Source: CAYSPS01 sp964432975
Lineage (GTDB): Bacteria > Babelota > Babeliae > Babelales > UBA12409
DNA: 34,113 nucleotides
NCBI GenBank assembly: GCA_964432975.1
Contig: CAYSPS010000007.1
Span: forward strand, 1-34,113
Reading direction: 5' to 3'
Positions 9,092 to 18,464 of the stretch are shown piece after piece. The notes below the pieces were generated by a model that did not search any database, was not told the DNA's origin, and saw nothing but the letters and a program-made list of their open reading frames with translations. The position numbers were made by a program, and so were the translations under genes. How positions within the stretch are numbered: position 1 is the stretch's first letter; every line of letters begins with the position of its first letter.

Positions 9092-9994
9092 ATGAAATTT
9101 TATAATAATCACATAATAGGCGCTTTAGCAAGCGTACTCACCATACCACTTTATGGTATGAACAAGCTTTTCATAGATCGAGCAGAAACACCCATGTCGC
9201 TCGATTCTCCAACGGATCATGCGACCCCATTGCCATGGCACGCGACGCATGCTGTGCTCGCATTTGAACGTTGTATCCAAGCGATGATTTATCAAGACGC
9301 CCAAGAAGAACCAGAAGCTGTTCGTATGGTTACCAATCTCAGGCGCATAGCATCGACACCAGAATTAAGTTGTCGACTTGATGAACAGGAATTTTACGCG
9401 ACAGTCACCGCCATTCGCCCAGAAACACTTTTTGAACCTCACCGACGCATCGGATTATTTTTGCAAAATATGCTCAAAGGTGCACGACAGTTGATAAATC
9501 TGCCCGCCGTTCCCTTTGCTTTTTATGCCGAACGACCTCTTAAAAGTGATAGAATTGCAATGGATGTCAACTTGGTCGGAGTACGTCGTCGTATTGCAAA
9601 AAATATTCTGATTCCCATTGTGGGACGTAAAAGGACAGCGCGCCTGTTGAAGAAAGGCATGATAATTTTTGATCGTGAAATAGATGATTATGATCATAGC
9701 ACTGCGTTAGGTGTGGTTCTGCACGAATGCCAACATGAAAAACAACATCGTGCTGGCCTGATTGATGCTGCATGCGATCCCCATCGGTACCCACGAGGCA
9801 AGGAACAGGAAGCAGATGCCCAGGCGATTTTGTGCTGTGCATGCCAAATTTGCGCTGAACAATTTGCTAAAACTCGCCCAGAACACGTCCCAGACGGCGG
9901 TTATTTATCACGCATCGAAGCTCTGGATTTAGCCCGCTCATTACCAGAAAATGCACGGTGCCAATTTCATCGCACGTTGGAAGGGTTAGAATAG
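9092..9994 (+). CDS. Exported HExxH metalloprotease-like protein, copy 3 (intact motif)
   Basis: A 300-residue protein with signal peptide ending PLYGM (19-23). It has HECQH at 211-215 followed by EQEAD at 238-242, a HExxH plus Glu/Asp arrangement like gluzincin zinc proteases. H211, H215 and probably E240 would bind zinc and E212 would be catalytic. CxxC (251-254) and CxxH (290-293) follow. I cannot place it in a named peptidase family. The spacing from copy 2 is 13 bases and no strong ribosome-binding site is visible, so coupling with copy 2 is likely. It is the only copy of the three expected to be active. Confidence 0.75.
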   Translation: MKFYNNHIIGALASVLTIPLYGMNKLFIDRAETPMSLDSPTDHATPLPWHATHAVLAFERCIQAMIYQDAQEEPEAVRMVTNLRRIASTPELSCRLDEQEFYATVTAIRPETLFEPHRRIGLFLQNMLKGARQLINLPAVPFAFYAERPLKSDRIAMDVNLVGVRRRIAKNILIPIVGRKRTARLLKKGMIIFDREIDDYDHSTALGVVLHECQHEKQHRAGLIDAACDPHRYPRGKEQEADAQAILCCACQICAEQFAKTRPEHVPDGGYLSRIEALDLARSLPENARCQFHRTLEGLE

Positions 9995-10010
9995 CAATTT
10001 TTACCCAGTG

Positions 10011-10019
10011 TGGTATAAT
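10011..10019 (+). promoter_or_regulatory. Extended -10 promoter of the RRM gene
   Basis: TGGTATAAT is a perfect extended -10 box with no good -35. It implies a 5' untranslated leader of about 140 bases before the RRM gene at 10166. Long leaders are common on cold-induced RNA-binding protein genes, but no known element was recognised in this one. Confidence 0.5.
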
Positions 10020-10165
10020 GAAATTGATGTTAAAGATAACGGGGGGTTTGCAACAGACTCGGCGCAAATTTCTTCAGTTTATGTTGTTTTTTGAAAGGGC
10101 ATTTATCGAGATAGTACTTAGGTCTTTTGTGTTGTGTATTTTAGTTGTTATATTGTGAGTTTTTA

Positions 10166-10510
10166 ATGAATATTTACGTTGGAAATCTTTCATACGGTGC
10201 TACAGAAGAAGGTGTTCGTGGCTTATTTGAAGCGCATGGTGCCGTCGAGTCGGTTCGCATTATGACCGATAAATTTACCGGCAAGCCACGCGGCTTCTGC
10301 TTTGTCTCGATGCCCAATGATCAAGAAGCAACGCAAGCAATTGAGGCCCTCAATAATTACGAACTTGATGGTCGTGCCTTGCGTGTAAGCCAAGCGAATC
10401 CACCACAACAACGCACGGGCGGCAATGGCGGCCCACGTCGTGGCGGTTTTGGCGGTCGTGAAGGCGGCTTTGATCGTGGACCACGTCGTATGGGACGTCG
10501 TTCATTTTAA
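10166..10510 (+). CDS. RRM-domain RNA-binding protein with RGG-type tail
   Basis: 114 residues from the ATG at 10166. A single RNA recognition motif fills residues 1-80, with RNP2 IYVGNL (3-8) and RNP1 KPRGFCFV. The tail is Gly/Arg rich (RRGGFGGREGGFDRGPRRMGRR), typical of the small bacterial RRM proteins that resemble eukaryotic glycine-rich RNA-binding proteins. It probably binds single-stranded RNA and acts as an RNA chaperone. An in-frame ATG seven codons upstream is less likely because the conserved fold starts right at MNIYVGNL. It stands alone, with its own promoter and terminator. Confidence 0.92.
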   Translation: MNIYVGNLSYGATEEGVRGLFEAHGAVESVRIMTDKFTGKPRGFCFVSMPNDQEATQAIEALNNYELDGRALRVSQANPPQQRTGGNGGPRRGGFGGREGGFDRGPRRMGRRSF

Positions 10511-10522
10511 ATAACGACTTTT

Positions 10523-10560
10523 AAAAAAGAGAAGCGCAGAAATCTGCGCTTCTCTTTTTT
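10523..10560. terminator. Bidirectional terminator after the RRM gene
   Basis: Perfect 18-base arms at 10523-10540 and 10543-10560, flanked by A6 on the left and T6 on the right, so it serves both the RRM gene and the converging NlpC/P60 gene. The stop codon of the latter overlaps the right edge. Confidence 0.9.
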
Positions 10561-11741
10561 ATGGTAATAATTTTAAGATTATCAGTGGCACACGCGTAAT
10601 TACTGAACCATTGCGATCAATACGGGCAATATTTGTATGTGCATGATATGCTTTGACCAGATCATGTATGGTATGAATCCCTACAAATTCCTCTGACAGT
10701 GGAATTTCATGCACAAATCCATAACCATGCGCTTGGGTACGCGCTTCGATAATCAACCCGTGCGCCAGGTCAGAAAGCACCATAACGTGCCCAGGAATGT
10801 ATATGATATCCCCGATTTCTGGCTCTTGATCTGCGCGCAAGACAGGCAAATAATATTTAAATGCCCACGTATTACGCCCACACCACGCAATATTGGCAAT
10901 CTGCGCAGCACGCACAATTAATGCAGCGCAGTCAAAACCAGCATATGCCCCGTTATATGACCGATGTGCACGATACTCAACTAATAACGGTTTGCCAAGT
11001 TCCTCGTGCCGAATCTGCGTAAATGAAAGTCCATGTGGCGCCACAAAACTCATGCCACCCCATGCGTACGGCACGATTCCGCGCTCAGGGTGTGCAAGCC
11101 CTTTTAACACCTCAACAAAAAGTTGGCGCTTTTCTGTGTCTAAACGCGCTTGAGCATCGATACAGTACGCGCCTGGTATATAAACCGTTGCCACACGTCC
11201 GCGCGGCGCCAATGTGTAGACGGCCCGCTGATTTTTGCGTGCTCTTTTTTGTTCATTAATAACAAACCGCGTACCAACCGAACACCAACGACCATATGCA
11301 CGGTCATACCAAGGANNNNNNNNNNCGTAACACGACAATTTTTGATGCATCTAAATTGCTGTCAAACGAAGGTGGTATGCACGAAATATCTTGCATACAT
11401 GCCAATGGTCGAATATTTTTTTTTAAAGTCCAAAAAAGCCGATGGGGCATACGATTACGTTCAGTGCAATAAAACATGTGCGGCACACGCACACAAACTT
11501 GTGCGTCACGCTCACGCACAATCGTCACTAATTCATTAAAAAGCAATTGCCCCATGCGCCGTACCAACTGCGCATCACCACTCAATGGAATATTTTGATA
11601 TGCCCGTTCAATACTGTGCGCATTACCTTCAAATGGATCGCCCAGTAAATCGGCCACTGGCACAACGCAAACCCCTAGCTCAGCGATCAAAAATAACGGC
11701 ACAATTAAAACTATAAAAAACAAATATTTTGTTAGCTTCAT
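10559..11741 (-). CDS. Exported NlpC/P60 cell-wall endopeptidase (interrupted by a scaffold gap)
   Basis: The start is taken at the ATG 11741-11739, where a signal peptide begins (KLTKYLFFIVLIVPLFLIAELG) after AGGGG; an in-frame ATG at 11771 is possible. An N-terminal region carrying an SH3-like segment (PWYDRAYGRW... to GRVATVYIPG) precedes the NlpC/P60 domain. The catalytic Cys is in FDCAALI (codon 10928-10930) and the His in PGHVMVLSD (codon 10787-10789). The family cleaves peptidoglycan stem peptides in the periplasm. YAWGG, the usual start of the domain, is present. Ten Ns at 11316-11325 shift the frame; a gap length divisible by three restores it. Confidence 0.87.
11316..11325. other. 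Scaffold gap (10 N) inside the NlpC/P60 gene
   Basis: Placeholder Ns. The two halves on the minus strand are in different frames with 10 Ns and in one frame if the true length is a multiple of three. Confidence 0.95.
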
Positions 11742-11859
11742 GCCGCCCCTACCATGAACCACCTCTTTCATACCTTAGCGTGCTCAAGCACAAGGAAAAA
11801 AGATTTTGCAACAAACACGTGCTTCAAAAAGCGTATTTGCAAATATTTTTCCAGAAAGT

Positions 11860-11889
11860 TTGAATAAAGAATTCTTAATGTGTTAAGAT
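11860..11889 (+). promoter_or_regulatory. Promoter of the C39-like peptidase gene
   Basis: TTGAAT (11860-11865), an 18-base spacer and TAAGAT (11884-11889) preceded by TGT, an extended -10. It ends about 20 bases before the ATG at 11910. Confidence 0.45.
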
Positions 11890-11909
11890 GAGAAAGCGAA
11901 AGGGAGTAT

Positions 11910-12974
11910 ATGAACAGAATAACAAACAATATCATCAATAAAATCATTTTATCTTGTTTGGTCATAGTACAGACAAATGCCCATACGCATTGGGCGGCAC
12001 TCACAACCATTACGCTCAACAATACACAACGCACTAAAGCGAGCACGCGCACAAATCTCGTGTTTGAAAAAAAACTTCCGCTTGCCGCAAACCAACTCCT
12101 CATCTCATGGAACATTATGCGCCCTGCTCGCGGATATTTTAGCATACATCTGCAGGTATTTGACAAGCAATTACGGCAATGGAGCCCGTGGTACAAAATT
12201 GCTCTGTGGGGTGCACATGTGCAACGATCTTTTGATCAAAAGTATCAGGCACCGCTTCCATCATTTCATAGCGTACGTTTTCACTTACCAACAGGCCAAT
12301 ACGCATCATTTGCCCGCATTCACATTCAAGCACATGATGGCGCCAAACTAAATAACGTATATCAGATTTCACTGTGCGCAATTAATACTGAACTTTTTAC
12401 GCCTGAAGCAGGCAAAGGAAAAACTTTTTCATTCAAAAATATTCACATTTCTGGCGTGCCACGCGTATCACAAATAGCGCTTGAACATCCAGATAAGGCG
12501 CGCATTTGCTCACCAACCTCGTTAAGTATGGTTGTGTCATACTTAAATAACAAACCAGAATCACCCTACGCATTTGCAGATGGCGTTTTTGATACAGGAT
12601 TACGTGCATATGGTAGCTGGCCATTTAACACCGCTCATGCGTTCCAACGTTGCAATGGCGCATATTATTTTGCCGTCGCACGTTTAAATTCTTTTGCCCA
12701 TCTTTACCATTATCTTGAGCAACAATTACCCATCGTGGTAAGTGTACGCGGCCAAATGCGCGGAATGCCTGCAGGAAAAACTTATGAAGATGGCCATTTG
12801 CTTGTTGTCGTTGGATGGGATAATGCAAAAAAACAAGTCCTTTGCCACGACCCGGCATTTGAAAGCAATGACCAAGTCCTTCATCGCTATGACATTAATG
12901 ATTTTTTAACTGCCTGGGAACGTTCAATCTCACCGCGTCTGGCATATGTCGTTGAACCACGAACAAACTCCTGA
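11910..12974 (+). CDS. Exported C39-like cysteine peptidase
   Basis: A 354-residue protein with a signal peptide (about 1-24, ending TNAHTHW). Residues 30-165 look like an all-beta region. From 180 on it matches the papain-like C39 family 2 layout: PRVSQ, then the catalytic Cys in RIC200SPTSLSMV, His in EDGH296LLVVVGWD and Asp in CHD314PAF. Such enzymes cleave after double-glycine-like sites or other unfolded peptides. Here there is no adjacent ABC transporter, so a bacteriocin-maturation role is not supported. GAGT upstream serves as a weak ribosome-binding site. The target is unknown. Confidence 0.82.
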   Translation: MNRITNNIINKIILSCLVIVQTNAHTHWAALTTITLNNTQRTKASTRTNLVFEKKLPLAANQLLISWNIMRPARGYFSIHLQVFDKQLRQWSPWYKIALWGAHVQRSFDQKYQAPLPSFHSVRFHLPTGQYASFARIHIQAHDGAKLNNVYQISLCAINTELFTPEAGKGKTFSFKNIHISGVPRVSQIALEHPDKARICSPTSLSMVVSYLNNKPESPYAFADGVFDTGLRAYGSWPFNTAHAFQRCNGAYYFAVARLNSFAHLYHYLEQQLPIVVSVRGQMRGMPAGKTYEDGHLLVVVGWDNAKKQVLCHDPAFESNDQVLHRYDINDFLTAWERSISPRLAYVVEPRTNS

Positions 12975-13013
12975 TATTAAAAAACGACTCATGGCAACCT
13001 CTAAAATCTCATG

Positions 13014-13715
13014 CTATTTAAGCTGGCATCGCATATGACAGCTGCGGTCATCAAATATTGATTTTTTAGAATCTTTTTTAAAACCAAATGAACGGTAAAA
13101 CTTAACCAATGCCCGTTGAGGCATATGCGCTCCATCAAGCGCATCAGCAAAAAGTGTTATCGTTTTCCTGCCCTCTTGATGCGCAATATACAGTACACAT
13201 CCAAGTAATAATGAGCCAAAACCACGATGATAAAATGGTCGCTCTACACGCAACAAATCAATTTTGACTTCTTCATCAGATACTGGGATAAATTCAACTT
13301 TCCCAACATAGCTGCCCGTCTCAATAAAAGTACCCAATGCTCGCCTATTTCGATCACGCAAACATATCGAAAAAGCCTTTTTACACACATCTGCAATCCT
13401 ATCTAGCCTACGAGCACAAATACCTTGACGATCTAAAAATGAACAAAGCTCAGTCGACAATTCGAAGCGATTAAAAAATGAAGTTTCACTAATAGTAGGT
13501 AACCCAACAGGGTTGTCCTCAATAAATTTACGCATGCGAGATAACTGAGCTGGTACACATACGCCAACGCGATGCTCAAGCGGCGTGCGAGGCGCAGCAC
13601 AAGCCTGAAATAACCCCACGCTATCTTCACCAGACACCGGTACAGCCGAACGCATACTATAAACACAAAAAAATCGAGCGTTTACGATGCAAAATAAAAT
13701 AAAAAATTTTTTCAT
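13014..13715 (-). CDS. GNAT-family acetyltransferase with apparent signal peptide
   Basis: The start is taken at ATG 13715-13713, giving 233 residues. The frame is open to 13754, but the hydrophobic leader KKFFILFCIV...CVYSM starts here. The C-terminal half is a GNAT fold: a beta-strand plus acetyl-CoA loop (VERPFYHRGFGSLLL, the RxxGxG/A-type motif A) and the closing ALVKFYRSFGFK motif B. The N-terminal 100 residues have no recognised domain. GNATs transfer acetyl from acetyl-CoA to amines. A signal peptide is unusual because acetyl-CoA is cytosolic, which suggests a role outside the bacterium or an uncleaved membrane anchor. Confidence 0.75.
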   Translation of the reverse strand: MKKFFILFCIVNARFFCVYSMRSAVPVSGEDSVGLFQACAAPRTPLEHRVGVCVPAQLSRMRKFIEDNPVGLPTISETSFFNRFELSTELCSFLDRQGICARRLDRIADVCKKAFSICLRDRNRRALGTFIETGSYVGKVEFIPVSDEEVKIDLLRVERPFYHRGFGSLLLGCVLYIAHQEGRKTITLFADALDGAHMPQRALVKFYRSFGFKKDSKKSIFDDRSCHMRCQLK

Positions 13716-13754
13716 ATAGTACTCAGGATAATTTTTTTGAACATTAAAATACAT

Positions 13755-13890
13755 CGAACTAATAGTGAAATCGATAGATACTAAAAAATCATCTATGCCT
13801 TGGATTTTTTCAGCTTACACTAAATTGCCAATTTGTCAAACATTTTATCAAGATTCTTAGGGTAATGTTGTCTATCGCGTGCTTAAGATA
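13755..13890. other. Spacer between GNAT and the bat operon
   Basis: AT-rich non-coding sequence between divergently transcribed genes. Apart from the bat promoter just downstream I see no conserved structure in it. Confidence 0.6.
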
Positions 13891-13919
13891 TTCAAAAACA
13901 ACTAACTTACTGCTATATT
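13891..13919 (+). promoter_or_regulatory. bat operon promoter
   Basis: TTCAAA (13891-13896), a 17-base spacer and TATATT (13914-13919) with an upstream TG (extended -10). It lies 30 bases before the batA ATG at 13949. Confidence 0.55.
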
Positions 13920-13948
13920 TTTTGACATAACGAAATCTGTACAAAAAT

Positions 13949-14941
13949 ATGAACGACCTTCATTTTGCATTTCCTGGTCTGTGTATTGCCGGCGCAATTG
14001 CCCTGATTATTGCGCTTACGTACCGCATGTGGATGCACAAAGCACCAACTTACTCCTTTGCGCTTTCTCATTATATGGCACAACACAAAGTTTACACATC
14101 ACGCGCGATTAAATTCATCTTTTTTTTACTGCGTCTGAGCATTTTAAGTTTACTTGTATTTTTAATCGGCAAGCCGCAACTGCCTGACAAACGCACACAC
14201 ATCAATGTTGAGGGAATCGATATTGTACTTGTATTAGACGCCTCTGGCAGCATGGCTTGTTTTGATGATCTTAATGATCGACGACAGCGCATGCACATTG
14301 CCAAAGAAGAGGCTTTACGTTTTATAGGACAACGTGAAAATGACAATATCGGCATTGTCACATTTGCCAATGGCGCGCTCACCGCGTGTCCGCTTACTCA
14401 TGACAAAGCGGTGCTTACAGAAATAATTAACAATATTTCGATTGGTAGTATGGTCGATGATCGTGCGACACTGCTTTCGTACGGAATGCTCACCGCGCTC
14501 AACCGACTCAAAAATTCAGATTCACCAAGCAAAATTATGATCGTACTTACCGATGGACAACCAAGTATTCATGATGCACCAATTCACATACCCATTTCCA
14601 TTGCGCGTCAGCTTGGCGTCAAAATGTATACCATTGGCATCGGCAATCAAGACGGCGGCTATTGCGCGGGCCCACACGGCATAATCATTCCACAAGGCGC
14701 GCAGCTCAATGAGTCGCTTCTTGTAGATATTGCACAACAAACGGGTGGCAATTTTTACCGCGCACGCAATGCCGCTGAAATTCGCACAATTTATAAAAAA
14801 ATAGATCAACTCGAGAAAAAAAATATGCCGGTTAATTTGTACACGCACTACCAAGACATTTTTGAACCATTTTTATGGTTTACTATAATACTCCTCATCG
14901 CTGAACTATTGTGTGCAACATTTGTGTGGAAAATGCTATGA
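13949..14941 (+). CDS. batA: BatA-like von Willebrand factor A membrane protein
   Basis: 330 residues. An N-terminal transmembrane helix (about 8-27) and a second (about 53-73) precede a VWA domain starting near 88. The metal-ion-dependent adhesion site is complete: D97-A-S99-G-S101, a Thr in the DRATLLSYG region and the TDG motif in IVLTDGQ. A third helix ends the protein (about 305-328). This is the Bat/aerotolerance architecture of Bacteroidetes and spirochaetes. The domain would face the periplasm and bind partners in the BatA-B-C-D complex. Its TGA overlaps the next ATG (ATGA), giving coupling. The MoxR ATPase and DUF58 genes that usually precede it are absent here. Confidence 0.87.
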   Translation: MNDLHFAFPGLCIAGAIALIIALTYRMWMHKAPTYSFALSHYMAQHKVYTSRAIKFIFFLLRLSILSLLVFLIGKPQLPDKRTHINVEGIDIVLVLDASGSMACFDDLNDRRQRMHIAKEEALRFIGQRENDNIGIVTFANGALTACPLTHDKAVLTEIINNISIGSMVDDRATLLSYGMLTALNRLKNSDSPSKIMIVLTDGQPSIHDAPIHIPISIARQLGVKMYTIGIGNQDGGYCAGPHGIIIPQGAQLNESLLVDIAQQTGGNFYRARNAAEIRTIYKKIDQLEKKNMPVNLYTHYQDIFEPFLWFTIILLIAELLCATFVWKML

Positions 14942-15931
14942 ACTGGTCAATAAATTGGGGCGCCTGGCATTACCACTGGTTTCTTTTCTTAGGTGTCGNN
15001 NNNNNNNNTCATACTCATATGCTATCGTGGCCGAACAACCTGGCGTGCCATGCAGGCACTTGACCGCCGTCGCACCATGCTCATGCACACAAGCCGCACA
15101 CAACTTATAGTAAAGACAATTCTTCTGTGTCTTGGCACCCTTACACTATTTCTGGCATTGCTCCACCCACGTTGGGGCCTCATACAAGAAACCGTGCACC
15201 AACGCTCACGTGACGTACTCATTGCGCTTGATATATCGCGCAGCATGCTCACAGCAGACGTTGCCCCAAATCGCTTAACATGCGCCCAACATGCCCTTAA
15301 GCACCTCATTAATCGCCTATCAAGCGACCGCATTGCGCTGATCTTATTTTGCGACAAAGCACGCTCATATTGTCCACTCACGCGCGACAAAGAGCTTGCC
15401 TGTATGTTTTTAGATACGATTGATCCTACATGCTTGGGTACCGGAAGCACGCGTTTGGATCAGCCCATTTATGCAGCAATTGAACAATGCAAACGTGCGC
15501 CAGACAAAAAGCAACGTTTACTTGTTTTGGCAACAGACGGTGAGGATTTTTCAGGCAGTCTTGAATCAGTCAAAACTGCCGCGCAGCAAGAACACGTAAA
15601 CATACTTGTACTGGGTGTTGGTACAAGCCAAGGCGCTCCGATTGCGCTTAAAAATGAGGCAGGCGCATCTACTGGTTATCTCAAAGATGAACAAGGACAT
15701 GTTGTTATTTCAAAACTAAATGAACAGGCACTGCAACAGCTTGCACAAGAAACTGGCGGCATTTATCGCTGTGTTAACACAATAAATCCAGACATCGATG
15801 CACTCGTGCATGCGATTGAACAACATGAAAAAGATCAACGGGAATCACAAACATTTTCTACATATCAAGAACAATACCAATGGTTTGTATTAGTCGGCTT
15901 TCTTTGCTTTTTGCTTGAGTGGATTTTATGA
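14938..15931 (+). CDS. batB: BatB-like VWA membrane protein (interrupted by a scaffold gap)
   Basis: The start ATG at 14938 overlaps the batA stop. The first 20 residues (NWSINWGAWHYHWFLFLGV) enter a hydrophobic segment cut by Ns at 14999-15008. The frame resumes with ILICYRGR, a second helix (about 15112-15165) and a VWA domain with MIDAS D-I-S-R-S plus LATDGED. A C-terminal helix (WFVLVGFLCFLLEWIL) ends at the stop. In BatB the VWA domain is like that of BatA, and the two probably form the membrane core. A true gap length divisible by three keeps it a single gene. Coupled to batC by ATGA. Confidence 0.85.
14999..15008. other. Scaffold gap (10 N) inside batB
   Basis: Placeholder Ns within the first transmembrane helix of BatB. 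The frames on either side agree if the true length is a multiple of three. Confidence 0.95.
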
Positions 15932-16821
15932 ACAATACAAAATTTTTTCTTAGTGTCGCTCTCTTTTGTGCAACGCACAGTCGATGCACAACGCTGCCAG
16001 ATACCCCTCGCCAGTGGCAGTTAGCACGCGCGCATACACTGTATCATGAAAAAAAATACGATGCCGCACATACGCTGTATGAACAACTTGTTGTACAAGA
16101 ACCACAAGACAAAGATGCACTCATGGGATTGGCAAACACGGCATATGCACAAAAAAATTTTGCTCGTGCACAAGCATATTACCAAGAACTAACAAACAGT
16201 AACCTCAATACACAACTACGTGAGCACGCATGGTTCAATCTTGGATGCGCCCATGCGCAACAACAACATTATCAAGCGGCACTTGAAGCATTTCAAGAAG
16301 TGGTAAAACGCAACAACCATCATGAACGTGCGCAAAAGAATATCGAAATTCTCAAAAAATTATTGGCTCAACAAAAAAATTCACCAAAAAATCAATCCAA
16401 AGACAGCCAGGATTCCCAAAAAGAACAGTCCAATAAGAACCAACCCAAAGATGAAAGCAAAAACAGGCAACAAGACAAACAAGATAGGCAATCCAATCAA
16501 CAAAACCAACAGCCCGAGCAACAAAGCCGGGATCAACAACGACCCAGCCAACATACCAATCCCGACCAACATGCCAGCAACCAAAACAAAAATGGGAACA
16601 CCAACCACCAACCACAGCAACGACCGCATGAACGCCATGACCAATCTCCCCAACAACAGGTACCTCGCCCTGAGTCTAACAAAAAAGCATCAGCACAACA
16701 ATTAAATGCTCATATGCACGCAGCACTTACACAAATTGCTGACATAGAAAAACAGGGTCAGCGCCTTTATGTTCAAGCAATTGCCAACCAACAAAATAAT
16801 GAGACCACTCATGGTTGGTAG
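15928..16821 (+). CDS. batC: BatC-like TPR protein with Asn/Gln-rich tail
   Basis: 297 residues from the ATG at 15928, the ATGA junction with batB; an in-frame ATG at 15919 would extend it by 3 residues. A signal peptide (MNNTKFFLSVALFCATHSRC) is followed by about three tetratricopeptide repeats (residues ~28-140, with YDAAHTLYEQLV and YQAALEAFQEVV). A low-complexity stretch of Asn, Gln, Lys, Asp and Pro then runs over about 120 residues before a short C-terminal helix. TPR plus a charged low-complexity tail is typical of BatC. The long overlapping frames here on both strands are compositional shadows. Its likely role is a periplasmic protein-protein scaffold for BatA/B. Confidence 0.85.
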   Translation: MNNTKFFLSVALFCATHSRCTTLPDTPRQWQLARAHTLYHEKKYDAAHTLYEQLVVQEPQDKDALMGLANTAYAQKNFARAQAYYQELTNSNLNTQLREHAWFNLGCAHAQQQHYQAALEAFQEVVKRNNHHERAQKNIEILKKLLAQQKNSPKNQSKDSQDSQKEQSNKNQPKDESKNRQQDKQDRQSNQQNQQPEQQSRDQQRPSQHTNPDQHASNQNKNGNTNHQPQQRPHERHDQSPQQQVPRPESNKKASAQQLNAHMHAALTQIADIEKQGQRLYVQAIANQQNNETTHGW

Positions 16822-18464
16822 CACATATTTTTTAGCATTGCTTTTAAGTAGCTGCGCAACAATATGTGCACACGAATTGACGCTCAGCATGACCAATCTT
16901 GATGAACAACAAATTTCAGAAGTACTGCAGGGGGAACCATTTCTCATACACATTATTCATACAGGAACTTCAGCGCTTCCCCATGCGCCGCATCTTGAAA
17001 ATACGCAACAATTGGCATGTTTTCAAGCCTGCCCGATGCAAACAACGATTAATATTATTAACAATGCTCAGGAAGTGCGTCATATATATACCTACACGTG
17101 CCGTTATGACATGCCAGGAAAATTTGCGCTTGGGCCTGCACGTTGCCAAGTAAACACGAGACTTGTACAATCAAACCCTTTAATCATCCGCGTACAAACA
17201 TGCACACAAAAAAAAACAGACCAAACAAAAGATCCAGAAATTCAAATAAGTGCATGTGATTCAGTATATGTACATCAACAAAATATCATTACAATCAAAG
17301 TGTTTTATCAAAAACCAATCATCCGCTGCCAATTGGAACGCATGCAAATTCAACATGCCTATCTTGATCCATTGTGCGAACCATATCATGAAGAAATGAC
17401 AAAGGACAACACAACATTGCATGCGCTTGTGTATCAATTCGCTTGTTGCGCGCAGACCCCAGGAACGCTTGTTATTCCAAGCATCACGGCAACTATCATA
17501 CGTGAAAAAGATGAGGGCGATAACAGTTTTTTTGCGCACATGCGCTCATTTTTTGGCAGCGATCAAGAACAAATTACCATACGCACACATCCGCTGGTAA
17601 TTACGGTAAAACCATTACCAGTAAGTAGCCAAACCATTCATGGCGTTGGTGCCTTTGATTCATTTTGTCTACAAGCAGATACTACCCATACTGATCAATC
17701 AANNNNNNNNNNAAGGTATCAGCGTCAGCATGCGCATCAGCGGAGAGGGTAATGTCGCGTATGCACGTTTGCCTGAACTTACTCTTGCCGACACGCTGCG
17801 CGCATACCAGGCTGACACGCTTGTTACACGCAATCAACAAAAACCTGAACAGGCAACACGCTGTACAACATGGGTCTTGCAAGCGCTTTCTCCCGGTACA
17901 TACACATTGCCAGCACTGACATTTAATTTTTTCAATCCGGTCATTCATGCGTATCAACAGCTACGCAGCACACCGATTACACTAAAAATCAGTCCTTGCA
18001 AACCCAATATCCAAACAACACGAAGAGCACTTTCTTCATGCACAAGCAATATGATGCGTATCGCACACATACCGCGCCCCTTATGTGCATTTCTGGTCAT
18101 GCTTGCAGTTTGCATACTCATTGGTGCACACATAATACCGCTTTATCAAGAGACCGTTATACATGCAGTACGCAGGCGTTGGCGCACATACCAATTGATT
18201 CGTGCATGCACCCAAAAAAATGCACAACGCGTTTATGAACAATGGTTTTTATGGTTCAGCGCACAACAAGAACACGCAACTGGTCATGAAACGCTTGAAG
18301 AACTCGGCACCCACACGTTACAAAAACAGGCGCAACAAGAGAGCTGGTGCGCGTATGTACATGAAATAAAAACAGCGGCCTTTAGTGCGCGAAATAAAAA
18401 ACTTAATCACACGCTTTGCACACAAACACGCCGTTGGATACGTGCTTTGGAGAAAGCACAATGA
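16799..18464 (+). CDS. batD: BatD-like protein (interrupted by a scaffold gap)
   Basis: The start is uncertain: ATG 16799 (adds MRPL, with a basic residue) or ATG 16811, both within the batC tail; no strong ribosome-binding site decides. A signal peptide (FLALLLSSCATICA) leads into an all-beta periplasmic region: tandem immunoglobulin-like domains of the BatD/oxygen-tolerance family, with ISACDSVYVHQQNIITIKVFYQKPI in the middle. A transmembrane helix lies at about 18085-18140 (LCAFLVMLAVCILIGAHII), followed by a cytoplasmic tail. Ns at 17703-17712 shift the frame; a multiple of three restores it. BatD probably assists BatA/B/C in the envelope. Coupled to the next gene by ATGA. Confidence 0.83.
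17703..17712. other. Scaffold gap (10 N) inside batD
   Basis: Placeholder Ns. The upstream part (to 17702) and the downstream part (from 17713) read in one frame only if the true length is a multiple of three. Confidence 0.95.

Noticed and set aside
9958..10158. 66-codon frame in the RRM leader
   Set aside because: It starts inside the preceding gene, has no ribosome-binding site and overlaps the promoter and leader.
11910..12974. Bacteriocin-processing C39 peptidase
   Set aside because: No ABC transporter domain or neighbour and no precursor peptide are present; only the peptidase fold is supported.
16322..16705. Three long overlapping frames inside batC, on both strands
   Set aside because: They are produced by the Asn/Gln/Lys-rich low-complexity DNA and show no domain; the TPR protein frame explains the region.
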